A stretch of DNA of 64,000 bases, from positions 1-64,000 of the forward strand of contig CACYNE010000002.1 of NCBI GenBank assembly GCA_902775605.1. The letters are read 5' to 3'. The stretch is from an uncultured Prevotellaceae bacterium (lineage in GTDB: Bacteria; Bacteroidota; Bacteroidia; Bacteroidales; Bacteroidaceae). Position 1 is the first letter of the stretch; every line of letters begins with the position of its first letter. A program made the translations under genes and the position numbers. The notes below the pieces were generated by a model. The model saw only the letters and a list, made by a program, of their open reading frames with translations. It was not told the DNA's origin and ran no database searches. This document shows, one piece after another, positions 50,493-59,707 of the stretch.

Positions 50493-50564
50493 TAGTCGAT
50501 AGGGGAATCGAACCCCTATGCCAAGATTGAGAATCTTGTATCCTAACCATTAGATGAATCGACC
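50493..50564 (-). tRNA. tRNA-Glu (anticodon CTC)
   Basis: A 72-base tRNA on the minus strand: acceptor GGTCGAT/ATCGACT, anticodon stem CAAGA/TCTTG with loop TTCTCAA (anticodon CTC), T arm AGGGG TTCGATT CCCCT. CCA is not encoded. It is downstream of tRNA-Ser in the same transcript. Confidence 0.93.
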
Positions 50565-50587
50565 AACTTGTCCAGTTGCATTGAGTG

Positions 50588-50674
50588 CGGAAGCTGGGGG
50601 ATTCGAACCCCCGGTACGGGAACCCGTACGGCAGTTTAGCAAACTGCTGGTTTCAGCCACTCACCCAAACTTCC
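50588..50674 (-). tRNA. tRNA-Ser (anticodon GCT)
   Basis: An 87-base class II tRNA on the minus strand: acceptor GGAAGTT/AGCTTCC, discriminator G, anticodon stem GCAGT/ACTGC with loop TTGCTAA (anticodon GCT), long variable arm (TACGGG/CCCGTA), T arm GGGGG TTCGAAT CCCCC. CCA is not encoded. Confidence 0.94.
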
Positions 50675-50722
50675 TCGGTTCCCTTTCGGTGTCCGAAAAG
50701 CATTTGCTCTCAAATGCGGGTG

Positions 50723-50730
50723 CAAAGGTA
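50723..50730 (-). promoter_or_regulatory. -7 box of the tRNA-Ser/tRNA-Glu promoter
   Basis: TACCTTTG on the minus strand, 49 bases before tRNA-Ser; the tamB stop lies upstream, so the tRNAs need their own promoter. Confidence 0.6.
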
Positions 50731-50800
50731 CGCATTTTTTTTCAGTCCTCCAAATTTTTCTCGTATTTTTTTTACATTAATACTAAAAAAACACTGATTT

Positions 50801-53800
50801 CTATTTCTTGGCCTTCTTCTTGCGCCATGTAAGGAGGTCTCTCAGGGTGTTGAAGTCTTTTTTGATAATGAATCCAATGCCCTGTGTGTTAAGCGACGAA
50901 CGAGTGAAATAACGGTCGTTAGTCTGGTTGTAGGCTTTGATGGCCAGACTGCCGTTAGGGTTCAGCATGTAACTGATGTCGAAGTCGCCAATAAACGAGG
51001 GCGTGGCCTGTGTAGCGTTATCGCGATAGCCAAACTGTCCATTGATGTGAAGGCGGTTATTCAGCATGCGTCCGCTGATGAGTCCCTCGTACTCAGCGTT
51101 GTGCCAGCCTTCGTTGCCAGTCGATATGTTGGCGCCAAAGTTCCAGTCGTCTGACTTGATGACCTGCGAGAGTACTTCGTTGATCTGTGATGACACGGTG
51201 CCCGAGAGGAACGACTGCATGGCGAGCTGCGTCTGGCCGTACTCCTGAGCCTGGGCGTTGTTGGCGCCTTGCGTATAGAATCGGCCGATGCCCAGCAGAT
51301 AGAGCACCTGTTGGTTCATTTCCTGCTGTCCGGCAATATATGAGCGAATCATTTGGTTCTCCTCGCTGTTGACCGTGGGCAGCTCGAAGTCGAACTCCAC
51401 GCGTGGGTTTCCGGGGGTGCCCAGAATGTTCATCAGACAGTTCACGCGCACGGTATTGTTGCTGAATGAATTGCCCATGTTTAGGTCTGACAGCGACACA
51501 CCATTGACCGTATATTGTGCCTGCAGGTTGAGGTTAGCATCAAAGGGGTCGCCACCAAAGATCAGCGTGCCGCCGTTCTGGAACACGAAGTTCTTCTTGA
51601 TGATGTTCTGGATGGTGATACCATAGGTGCCGTGGTCCACGGTATAGGTACCAAACATGTGGAATGGTCCTTTATTATAATAGGTGGCCTTGATATTGCC
51701 CTCGCCGTTCAGGGTGATATAGTCGCCCGTATTGGCATCCATCAACACTTTCAAGGTACTGGTGGGCGTGGCGTTGATGATGAAGTTAATATAAAGGTTG
51801 GTGGCATCGGCCAGATTCTCGTCTTCATCATCTTTGCGATAGATGGGCTTGGCCTGTAGTGCCGTGTTGCGCTTTGTCCAAGTGATAAACTCCTGGTTGC
51901 TGATGGCATCGGGGTTGGTGGCATTATAGGCAAAGACGGAGTTGGCCTGTGGTGTGACATTACAGTTGATGACAATCTCACCAGGGCGTCCGTGCAGGTC
52001 GGCAGAGCCGCTGGCATAGACGGTGCCGCACACGATGTCGTCGCCAAAGTCCTTGAAGTCGTAGGCCAGCAGGTTGTCAGCCTCTACGTCAAGGTCAAAG
52101 GTAAAGTCCGACAGGTGGTCATGGTGAACGCCTCCCGAGAGGTAGCCTTGGTTGCCATACTGGTCCCTGATAATGGCGCGGTTGAAGAGAATGTCGTTGG
52201 GCACGAAGATCACGGTATCGTTGACAAACGTATAGACGGTGTTGAGGGCCTTGACGGTGGTCTGTCCGCTAGCCACGATGGTTCCCGTGAGGTCGATGTC
52301 GCTCAGCGAACCCGAGAGTTTGACGTCGCCAAAGGCTTGTCCCTTGACACCTTTAAGAAATGCGTCGGTGAAAGAGTTGCAGAACTCGATATTTGAGCCG
52401 TCGGCATGGATGTTGAGCCCGATATCGTTGCGTACGGGCGAGACGAAGCCTTTAATGACGGTCTGTGAGTCGTCAGTGTCATAGGCAAGGGCGTCGATGT
52501 CTATCTGCTTATCGATCTGGTTCCAGTCCACGCGTGCCATCAGGATGCCCATCCGTCCGTCCTGGAACTTAAACTTGTCAACGTTGAGCTCGGCCCATGC
52601 AGAGAAGTCGCCGAAGAGTTGTTTGGCTGTGACACGTCCTGTGGCCGGGCCGTCGAAGCTCACGGAATGGAAGTTGACGAGGTCGAGAATATAACCCACC
52701 TCGAGTTCGTTCATGTCGATGGTCAGCGAGTCGTTGGGCGATTCGGTGGCTAGGCCGTCGATGGCGAGGTGTTGTCTGTCATGGTTCAGTGAGAAGTGGT
52801 CCACCATCAGCCTGTTGGGTGAATAGAGGATGTCGCAGGGCTCAAGGGTCCAGGGGGTGCCGTGAACCATCATGCGCGACGGAAGTACGCGGACGTGGGC
52901 CTCTGCCTTACCCTCTTCGTTTTCATCGAGTTGGGTGATGGTGTTGATGACGCCGTGGATGGACAGCAGGGAGTCGCGCGAGGGTGCGTTGTTGTTCCAG
53001 ATGAGTGAGGCTGACAAGTTGTTGTCCACAGCCTGACCCAGCAGGTTCAGGTCGAGCAGACCGCCATCGTCCATTTCTTTGGTCAGCTGTACGTCGTATT
53101 TCATCGTGTCCACATCGGTGGTGATGTTGATAGTGGCGTTGCGATAGCGTTTGCCGTCGTATGAGATAAGCGGCACGCGGCCCTGCAGGTCAATTTGGTT
53201 CTGCGCATCGTCGAGTGAGAAACGCATGGTCACGGGGCGCTCAATATCCACGGGGATGTTAAACAGGTGGTTCAGCCAGTCTGAGTCCGTCAGGCGCAGA
53301 GAGGCCGTAAAGTGATTGGCTGTGGGGTGAGTCTTCTTGGGTAGCCCGGGCAGGGTGGGTAGCTTAGATGCTGTGTAGTTGATAAAGCTCTGGTTGAGGG
53401 TGTTCCAGTCCATCTCTCCCTGGATGCGCGCCTCGCCCATATCGCCTCTGACGGTGAGGAAGTGAATACCTTCGTCATAGCCAGAGCTGACCTGCAACTC
53501 GTGTAGATGATAGGTGTCGTTGATGGAGTCGAGCTTCACCATGTCAAAGTTCCTCAGGTAGATGCTGCCTTCTGCGTCGTTCAGACTGCTGGCCACGAAA
53601 TCGGCATCAATAACGCCCGAGAAACGCGTGTTGCCCCACTGGTCTGTGAGGTTCAGTGCCTTGGGGTTGATGTGGGTGATCTCGCCAGTGAGGCGGACAG
53701 CGGTTCGCTTGGCACGCTTCAATTCGCCCTCGATGTCTGTTTGGATGAAGGGGTTGTCCACCTTTAGGTGACCTGCAATGTCGCCATTGCTGTAATGGCC

Positions 53801-55210
53801 GTTAATCTCAATGTCCTTATAGGCGACATCCTTATATTCCAGAGTCTGCACACGACTGTCAATAGTGAAGACTGACGGTGTGCCTTCTATCTGCACGTTG
53901 GCGGTGAGCAGACCCAACTCGGGGGTGTCGAGAAGTTTGCCCAGTTGCACGTCTTCTGTGGTTACAAGACCGTTGATGTGCTGCAGGGTGTCCATGTCTA
54001 TCTGCAGTGAGATGTTGCCTACATCTGAAAGGATGTTGCTCTGGGTCTGGATGGCTTTGGTGCCAATGCCATTGGCATCACCTTTAATGGTGATGTTGTT
54101 GGGTTTTGTGAGTTGGCCTGGCAGGTTGGGAAAGACCTCTTTACATTGTGAGATCAGGGCGTTGCTCACGTTGAACTGCTGAATGTGAATATGCCAATGC
54201 GGCTGATTGTTGACTTGGCGAATGGCACCCAAGGCAGCCAGTCCGATGGAATTGTCGTTTGAAGTAATGTTCAATCTCTCGCATGTGATATCCTTTGCCG
54301 TTCCTTTGATTCTGGTATCTATATTTAGCTGTTGACTGAATGAAAGCAATTCTGGAACAATAAACGATAAGTCGTTGATAGATAATGGTGTTGTGGATAT
54401 TTGCGCATCATATTTGATAGTCTCCTCCAACCGGTCTTTGTCAAAGGTGGCATGGGCCTCGTTGATGAGCAGCTTAGAGTTGGGTAACTGCAACTTGAAA
54501 TTCTCAAGATGGGCTTGCTTGGCATTGGCCTCCAGTCTCAAGGAGAGTCTGTTGACCTTCAGTCCCGATTGCTCGCTAAAGGTGAGACGCTTGATATTGA
54601 TATTCAGTGAGTCTTCCTGCAGATTCTTTAATATAATATGTGTACTGATGTCGCCAATTTTCAGGTGCTTGGGGTTTAGCTTGCTAGGCGTCTGGGGCAC
54701 GTCGCGTTGGTCGTACGACATGCTGGAGTGGCGAACGATGAGTGAATTGATGCGCAGGTTGAGTGCACTGGGACTGTCATCGTCTTCGGAGGCCAGCGAG
54801 TCGAGCACAAACTGATAGTTGGGCTTGGCCAGCGAATCGGTCTTATAGAGTAAGACGTTGGCGCTGAAGATCTGAGCCGATGAAATGGAGATTCTTCCTT
54901 CAATCAAGGGGAGGAAGTCAATCTTTGCCGTGAGTCGTCCTGCATGAAGCATCTCTTCGTTGGACTGATCGAGAATGTTCACATGGTCCAGGATGATACG
55001 GTTAGGGAATCCTATCTCAACACGTTCAAGGGATACCTGTGTGCCAAGCTTTTCGGAAAGGGCTGATGCTGCCTGCACGCCAATAAAAGATTGTACAAAA
55101 GGAATGTGGATGGCAACCAGCAAAAGGATGTGTACAGCCAGAAGGCTCCACACTAACCAATTGACGATATGCTTAACTTTCTTCACTATTCTGTCAGTTC
55201 GAGTTGGCAA
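50801..55210 (-). CDS. tamB: TamB-family translocation and assembly module protein (DUF490)
   Basis: A 1469-residue protein with one N-terminal membrane anchor (about 18-38, LVWSLLAVHILLLVAIHIPF) and a very long beta-rich periplasmic part made of repeated strands, ending in the conserved TamB/DUF490 C-terminal domain (about 1000-1450; VSLSDLNMGNSFSNNTVRVN, then NILGTPGNPRVEFDFELP). It should bridge the periplasm in lipid or outer-membrane protein transport. The frame opens with a TTG codon at 55210; a GTG eight codons later (about 55186) is the alternative. Promoter-like TAAATTTG at 55240-55247 on the minus strand. It is divergent from nqrA. Confidence 0.9.
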   Translation of the reverse strand: MPTRTDRIVKKVKHIVNWLVWSLLAVHILLLVAIHIPFVQSFIGVQAASALSEKLGTQVSLERVEIGFPNRIILDHVNILDQSNEEMLHAGRLTAKIDFLPLIEGRISISSAQIFSANVLLYKTDSLAKPNYQFVLDSLASEDDDSPSALNLRINSLIVRHSSMSYDQRDVPQTPSKLNPKHLKIGDISTHIILKNLQEDSLNINIKRLTFSEQSGLKVNRLSLRLEANAKQAHLENFKLQLPNSKLLINEAHATFDKDRLEETIKYDAQISTTPLSINDLSFIVPELLSFSQQLNIDTRIKGTAKDITCERLNITSNDNSIGLAALGAIRQVNNQPHWHIHIQQFNVSNALISQCKEVFPNLPGQLTKPNNITIKGDANGIGTKAIQTQSNILSDVGNISLQIDMDTLQHINGLVTTEDVQLGKLLDTPELGLLTANVQIEGTPSVFTIDSRVQTLEYKDVAYKDIEINGHYSNGDIAGHLKVDNPFIQTDIEGELKRAKRTAVRLTGEITHINPKALNLTDQWGNTRFSGVIDADFVASSLNDAEGSIYLRNFDMVKLDSINDTYHLHELQVSSGYDEGIHFLTVRGDMGEARIQGEMDWNTLNQSFINYTASKLPTLPGLPKKTHPTANHFTASLRLTDSDWLNHLFNIPVDIERPVTMRFSLDDAQNQIDLQGRVPLISYDGKRYRNATINITTDVDTMKYDVQLTKEMDDGGLLDLNLLGQAVDNNLSASLIWNNNAPSRDSLLSIHGVINTITQLDENEEGKAEAHVRVLPSRMMVHGTPWTLEPCDILYSPNRLMVDHFSLNHDRQHLAIDGLATESPNDSLTIDMNELEVGYILDLVNFHSVSFDGPATGRVTAKQLFGDFSAWAELNVDKFKFQDGRMGILMARVDWNQIDKQIDIDALAYDTDDSQTVIKGFVSPVRNDIGLNIHADGSNIEFCNSFTDAFLKGVKGQAFGDVKLSGSLSDIDLTGTIVASGQTTVKALNTVYTFVNDTVIFVPNDILFNRAIIRDQYGNQGYLSGGVHHDHLSDFTFDLDVEADNLLAYDFKDFGDDIVCGTVYASGSADLHGRPGEIVINCNVTPQANSVFAYNATNPDAISNQEFITWTKRNTALQAKPIYRKDDEDENLADATNLYINFIINATPTSTLKVLMDANTGDYITLNGEGNIKATYYNKGPFHMFGTYTVDHGTYGITIQNIIKKNFVFQNGGTLIFGGDPFDANLNLQAQYTVNGVSLSDLNMGNSFSNNTVRVNCLMNILGTPGNPRVEFDFELPTVNSEENQMIRSYIAGQQEMNQQVLYLLGIGRFYTQGANNAQAQEYGQTQLAMQSFLSGTVSSQINEVLSQVIKSDDWNFGANISTGNEGWHNAEYEGLISGRMLNNRLHINGQFGYRDNATQATPSFIGDFDISYMLNPNGSLAIKAYNQTNDRYFTRSSLNTQGIGFIIKKDFNTLRDLLTWRKKKAKK

Positions 55211-55239
55211 TTACTTGCACATTTGCTAAAAATTACCTG

Positions 55240-55247
55240 CAAATTTA
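55240..55247 (-). promoter_or_regulatory. -7 box of the tamB promoter
   Basis: TAAATTTG on the minus strand, 29 bases before the TTG start. Confidence 0.5.
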
Positions 55248-55311
55248 ATACAAAAGTTTCGAAATCCGTGTTTTTCCTTACTTTTTTCTTCTCTATTATC
55301 CTAAAATTTAT

Positions 55312-55319
55312 TAATTTTG
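55312..55319 (+). promoter_or_regulatory. -7 box of the nqr operon promoter
   Basis: TAATTTTG, 34 bases before the nqrA ATG. Confidence 0.5.
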
Positions 55320-55353
55320 CAGCCCAAAGGATAATCAAACCAATTTATTTAAT

Positions 55354-56697
55354 ATGGCAAATGTTATTAGGCTACGCAAAGGCTTAGACATTCACCTTCA
55401 AGGAAAAGCTGAGGAAACGAAAATGAACCTCAAGTCGAACGGGCATTTCGCTTTGATGCCTGACGATTTCGAGGGCGTCGTTCCAAAGGTTATCGTCCGA
55501 GAGGGTGACGTGGTCAAGGCCGGGGATGCTTTGTTTGTAAACAAGCTCTATCCCGAAGTTCGTTTCGCCTCGCCTGTCAGCGGCAAAGTGACTGCTGTGG
55601 AGCGTGGTGAGCGCCGCAAAGTGCTCTGTGTCAAGGTGGAGGCCGATGCACAGCAACAGTATGTGGATTTTGGTAAGAAGGACGTGACGAAGATGGACGG
55701 TAAGGCCGTCGTTGACGCACTCCTTGAGGCTGGACTCTTCGGTTTTATCGACCAGCTGCCATACGCCATCTCCACTAATCCTTCGGTTATGCCGAAGGCC
55801 ATCTTCGTGTCAGCTCTGCGTGACAAGCCCTTGGCTGGTAGTTTTGAATTTGAAGTGAAGGGCCAGGAAGTTGATTTCCAGACTGGTCTCACAGCACTAT
55901 CAAAGATTGCCAAGACTTATCTCGGCGTGGGTGTTGATTCAAGTCTGGAAGGCGTGAAGGACGTTGAGGTGAACGTGTTCAAGGGAAAGTGTCCTGCAGG
56001 TAACGTAGGCGTTCAGGTGAACAACATCGATCCTGTCAACAAGGGCGAGGTGGTATGGACCATCGGTGATGCCTCTGTGGTACTTTTCATCGGTCGTTTG
56101 TTCAACACTGGCAAGGTGGATCTGCGTCGTACGGTGGCTCTCTGCGGCAGCGAGGTGAAGAAGCCTTGTTACGTGGATATGCTCGTGGGCGAGGAACTCT
56201 CTACGTTGCTGAGTAACAGCTATGATGCTGACCACTCTGTACGTATCATCAACGGTAACGTGCTGACGGGCCGCATCACCACTAAAGAAGGATTCCTCGG
56301 TGCTCATAGTTCTGAGATTACCGTGATTCCCGAAGGTGACGATAATAACGAGATGCTGGGTTGGATTATGCCCCGCTTCAATCAGTTCTCTGTGAACCGC
56401 AGCTACTTCTCTTGGCTCTTTGGCAAGAAGGAATATGCACTGGATGCCCGCGTGAAGGGCGGTGAGCGCCACATGATTATGAGTGGCGAGTACGACAAGG
56501 TGCTGCCTATGGACATCTTCGGCGAATACCTTATCAAGGCTATCATCGCTGGCGATATCGACAAGATGGAACAGCTGGGTATCTATGAGGTGGCTCCTGA
56601 GGACTTTGCTCTGGCTGAGTTCGTGGATTCATCTAAACTGGAACTTCAGCGCATCGTTCGCGAAGGATTGAATAATTTACGTAAAGAAAACGCATAA
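55354..56697 (+). CDS. nqrA: Na+-translocating NADH:quinone reductase subunit A
   Basis: A 447-residue soluble subunit of the sodium-pumping NADH:ubiquinone/menaquinone oxidoreductase, which couples NADH oxidation to Na+ export. Typical start IRLRKGLDIHLQGKAEE, then NGHFALMPDDFEG and the quinone-related central region (GLTALSKIAKTYLGVGVDSS, HSSEITVIPEGDDNN), and ANRSYFSWLF-like FSVNRSYFSWLFGKKEY. First gene of the operon nqrABCDEF; nqrB begins five bases after the stop. Confidence 0.96.
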   Translation: MANVIRLRKGLDIHLQGKAEETKMNLKSNGHFALMPDDFEGVVPKVIVREGDVVKAGDALFVNKLYPEVRFASPVSGKVTAVERGERRKVLCVKVEADAQQQYVDFGKKDVTKMDGKAVVDALLEAGLFGFIDQLPYAISTNPSVMPKAIFVSALRDKPLAGSFEFEVKGQEVDFQTGLTALSKIAKTYLGVGVDSSLEGVKDVEVNVFKGKCPAGNVGVQVNNIDPVNKGEVVWTIGDASVVLFIGRLFNTGKVDLRRTVALCGSEVKKPCYVDMLVGEELSTLLSNSYDADHSVRIINGNVLTGRITTKEGFLGAHSSEITVIPEGDDNNEMLGWIMPRFNQFSVNRSYFSWLFGKKEYALDARVKGGERHMIMSGEYDKVLPMDIFGEYLIKAIIAGDIDKMEQLGIYEVAPEDFALAEFVDSSKLELQRIVREGLNNLRKENA

Positions 56698-56702
56698 CGA
56701 CG

Positions 56703-57845
56703 ATGAAAGCACTAAGAAATTATCTCGATAAGGTAAAGCCCGCCTTCGAAAAGGAGGGTAAACTGCACGCTTTCCGTAGTCTTTTCGATGGCTTTGAGAC
56801 CTTCCTCTTCGTGCCAAATACAACGGCCAAGAAGGGTGTTCACATCCACGATGCTATTGACTCGAAGCGTATTATGAGTATGGTGGTCATCGCCTTGATG
56901 CCTGCGCTGCTCTTTGGTATGTATAATGTTGGTTATCAGAATGCTATCGCATCAGGACTGGACGCTTCCTTTACGGATATGTTCATCTTCGGCCTCTTGG
57001 CTGTGATGCCTAAGGTTCTGGTTTCCTATATCGTTGGTCTGGGTATTGAGTTTGCCTGGGCTCAGTGGAAGAACGAGGAGATTCAGGAAGGTTACCTCGT
57101 ATCAGGTATCCTTATTCCCCTGATCGTTCCCGTAAATCTGCCTTTGTGGATGCTTGCCATTGCCGTGGCTTTTGCTGTGGTGATTGGTAAGGAGATCTTC
57201 GGTGGTACGGGTATGAACATCTTCAATCCCGCCTTGATGGCTCGCGCCTTCCTTTTCTTTGCTTATCCTCAGAAGATGACAGGCGACCAGGCTTGGATTG
57301 CTGACAGTCCTATCTTTGGTTTCGGTGGTCAGGTGCCCGACGGCTTCTCTGGCGCAACACCGCTGTCACACCTTGATAGCTATGCTTTCAACATGGATGC
57401 TATTTATGGTTTGATTCCTGGTTCTATTGGTGAAACCTCTGTCATTGCTATCGCTATCGGCGCCCTGATTCTGCTCTGCACAGGTATCGCTTCATGGAAG
57501 ACCATGCTGAGCGTTTTCGCAGGTGGTATCCTGACGGGTCTGCTGTTCGAGAGCCTTGAGATGACTCCTATCCACTGGTATGAGCACATCGTGCTGGGTG
57601 GTTTCTGCTTCGGTGCTGTGTTTATGGCTACCGACCCTGTTACCTCGTGCCGTACTGAGTGTGGTAAGTGGATCTATGGTTTCCTGATTGGTGCTGTGGC
57701 CATTGTGGTTCGTGTAATGAACCCCGGTTTCCCCGAGGGCATGATGCTGGCCATCCTGCTGATGAATATGTTTGCTCCGACGATCGACTACTTCGTGGTT
57801 GACCGCAACATCTCGAAACGAATGAAGAGAGGAGGTACAAAATGA
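56703..57845 (+). CDS. nqrB: Na+-translocating NADH:quinone reductase subunit B
   Basis: A 380-residue membrane subunit with about ten helices. The FMN-attachment motif SGATPLSHL is present at about 219-227, with the Thr that carries covalent FMN. It also contributes to the Na+ path and the riboflavin site. Family motifs KEIFGGTGMNIFNPALMARAF and TDPVTSCRTECGKWIYGFLI are intact. The stop overlaps the nqrC ATG. Confidence 0.96.
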   Translation: MKALRNYLDKVKPAFEKEGKLHAFRSLFDGFETFLFVPNTTAKKGVHIHDAIDSKRIMSMVVIALMPALLFGMYNVGYQNAIASGLDASFTDMFIFGLLAVMPKVLVSYIVGLGIEFAWAQWKNEEIQEGYLVSGILIPLIVPVNLPLWMLAIAVAFAVVIGKEIFGGTGMNIFNPALMARAFLFFAYPQKMTGDQAWIADSPIFGFGGQVPDGFSGATPLSHLDSYAFNMDAIYGLIPGSIGETSVIAIAIGALILLCTGIASWKTMLSVFAGGILTGLLFESLEMTPIHWYEHIVLGGFCFGAVFMATDPVTSCRTECGKWIYGFLIGAVAIVVRVMNPGFPEGMMLAILLMNMFAPTIDYFVVDRNISKRMKRGGTK

Positions 57846-58453
57846 AACTGAATACAAATTCTAACGCGTACATTATTATATATAGCGCAATTATGGTGCT
57901 CATCGTGGCATTCTTGCTGGCATTCGTGTCGCAGACTCTGAAGCCCATGCAGGACGCCAATGTGGCTCTTGATACAGAGAAGCAGATTCTGAACTCTCTG
58001 AACCTGCGCGGCCTGAGTGACGAAGATGCACATGCTACTTATGAGAAGATTGTGAAGTTTGACGAGGCTCAGAACGTGTATGTCTGCACACTCGAGAATG
58101 GTGACGTGAAGTATGTGCTGCCCTTGAAGGGTCAGGGCATGTGGGGCGGCATCAGCGCCTTCCTGGCTATCGACAGCGATAAGAACACTGTTTATGGTGC
58201 CTACTTCAACCACGAGAGTGAGACGGCCGGTTTGGGTGCTGAGATTAAGGACAATGCTGATTGGCAGGCTAAGTTCCAGGGAAAGAAGATCTTTGCCGAT
58301 GAGGCAAAGGAGACACTTGCCCTCTCTGTGGAGAAAGCTGTCAACAATGAGACTACTGTAGATGCCGTTACTGGCGCTACTGTTACTTCTACGGCTGTCA
58401 GCAAGATGCTGCACGATCAGTTGGCCAAGTATATGGACTTTTTAAAGAACTAA
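57842..58453 (+). CDS. nqrC: Na+-translocating NADH:quinone reductase subunit C
   Basis: A 203-residue subunit with one N-terminal membrane helix (about 11-31) and a periplasmic FMN-binding domain. The flavinylation motif DAVTGATVTST is at about 178-188, with the Thr before VTS. GMWGGISAFLAIDSD and NHESETAGLGAEI are typical. It is shorter than the Vibrio protein (about 255) as in other Bacteroidetes. Overlaps nqrB by four bases. An FMN transferase (ApbE) is needed for loading but is not in this window. Confidence 0.95.
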   Translation: MKLNTNSNAYIIIYSAIMVLIVAFLLAFVSQTLKPMQDANVALDTEKQILNSLNLRGLSDEDAHATYEKIVKFDEAQNVYVCTLENGDVKYVLPLKGQGMWGGISAFLAIDSDKNTVYGAYFNHESETAGLGAEIKDNADWQAKFQGKKIFADEAKETLALSVEKAVNNETTVDAVTGATVTSTAVSKMLHDQLAKYMDFLKN

Positions 58454-58459
58454 TGAACT

Positions 58460-59068
58460 ATGGCACTATTTAGTAAGCAAAATAAAGAGGCTTTCACCAA
58501 TCCGTTGAACCTCGACCATCCAATACTGGTGCAGGTACTTGGCATCTGTTCGGCTCTCGCCGTCACCAGCCAGCTTAAGCCTGCCATTGTGATGGGTCTT
58601 GCCGTGACTGTTATTACGGCTTTCTCGAATGTGATTATCTCTATTATCCGCAACACCATTCCTAACCGCATCCGTATCGTGGTGCAGCTGGTGGTTGTGG
58701 CTGCTCTGGTGACCATCGTCAGTCAGGTGCTCAAGGCTTATGTCTATGACGTCAGCGTACAGCTCTCGGTTTATGTGGGTCTGATCATCACCAACTGTAT
58801 CTTGATGGGACGTTTGGAGGCTTTCGCCATGCAGAACAAGCCCTGGCCTTCGTTCCTCGACGGCGTGGGCAACGGTATCGGCTATGCTATGATCCTGATT
58901 ATCGTAGGTGCCTTCCGTGAGTTCTTTGGACGCGGCTCGTTGCTGGGCTTTCAGATTATTGATTGCAAGGACTTTAATAATGGCATGATGACGATGCCTG
59001 CTATGGCACTTATCCTCGTGGGTATTGTTATCTGGGTACACCGTGCTTATTTTTATAAGGAGAAGTAA
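58460..59068 (+). CDS. nqrD: Na+-translocating NADH:quinone reductase subunit D
   Basis: A 202-residue membrane protein with six helices, one half of the NqrD/NqrE pair that holds an iron-sulfur centre between them. The segment YVGLIITNCILMGRLEAFA contains the conserved cysteine that ligates iron; a second is in LGICSALAVT. It starts six bases after nqrC. Confidence 0.95.
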   Translation: MALFSKQNKEAFTNPLNLDHPILVQVLGICSALAVTSQLKPAIVMGLAVTVITAFSNVIISIIRNTIPNRIRIVVQLVVVAALVTIVSQVLKAYVYDVSVQLSVYVGLIITNCILMGRLEAFAMQNKPWPSFLDGVGNGIGYAMILIIVGAFREFFGRGSLLGFQIIDCKDFNNGMMTMPAMALILVGIVIWVHRAYFYKEK

Positions 59069-59071
59069 ATT

Positions 59072-59695
59072 ATGGAACACGCATTATCATTATTCTTCCG
59101 TTCGATTTTCGTCGATAACATGATTTTCGCTTTCTTCCTGGGCATGTGTTCGTTCCTTGCCGTTTCGAAGAATGTGAAGACGTCTTTGGGACTGGGACTG
59201 GCTGTAACCTTCGTTCTGCTGGTTACTGTACCTGTTGACTATCTGCTCCAGACAAAGGTGCTCAGTGAAAATGGCATCTTCGGTATGGATCTAAGTTATC
59301 TGTCATTCATCCTCTTTATCGCCGTCATCGCAGGTATCGTGCAGTTGGTGGAGATGATTGTCGAGAAGTACTCTCCCTCGCTCTATGCAGCATTGGGAAT
59401 CTTCTTGCCTCTGATTGCCGTGAACTGTGCCATCATGGGTGCTTCGCTCTTCATGCAGCAGCGCATCCTGTTGGATCCCAGCGAGACAAAGGCTATTACC
59501 AGCATCGGTGATGCTCTGGTTTACGCGCTTGGTTCTGGTATCGGCTGGACAATGGCTATCGTAGCTATGGGTGCCATCCGTGAAAAGATGCAGTATAGCG
59601 ACGTGCCCAAACCCCTGCAGGGTTTAGGTATCACCTTCATCACAGTAGGTTTGATGGCAATGGCCATGATGTGTTTTAGTGGACTTAAAATCTAA
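59072..59695 (+). CDS. nqrE: Na+-translocating NADH:quinone reductase subunit E
   Basis: A 207-residue membrane protein with six helices, homologous to NqrD in inverted topology. Conserved cysteines are in FFLGMCSFLAVSKN and PLIAVNCAIMGASLFMQQR. It starts three bases after nqrD. Confidence 0.95.
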   Translation: MEHALSLFFRSIFVDNMIFAFFLGMCSFLAVSKNVKTSLGLGLAVTFVLLVTVPVDYLLQTKVLSENGIFGMDLSYLSFILFIAVIAGIVQLVEMIVEKYSPSLYAALGIFLPLIAVNCAIMGASLFMQQRILLDPSETKAITSIGDALVYALGSGIGWTMAIVAMGAIREKMQYSDVPKPLQGLGITFITVGLMAMAMMCFSGLKI

Positions 59696-59707
59696 GAGGA
59701 GGGCAGT

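Noticed and set aside
52100-52400. Plus-strand frames inside tamB
   Set aside because: All are antisense to tamB and lack promoters and ribosome binding sites.
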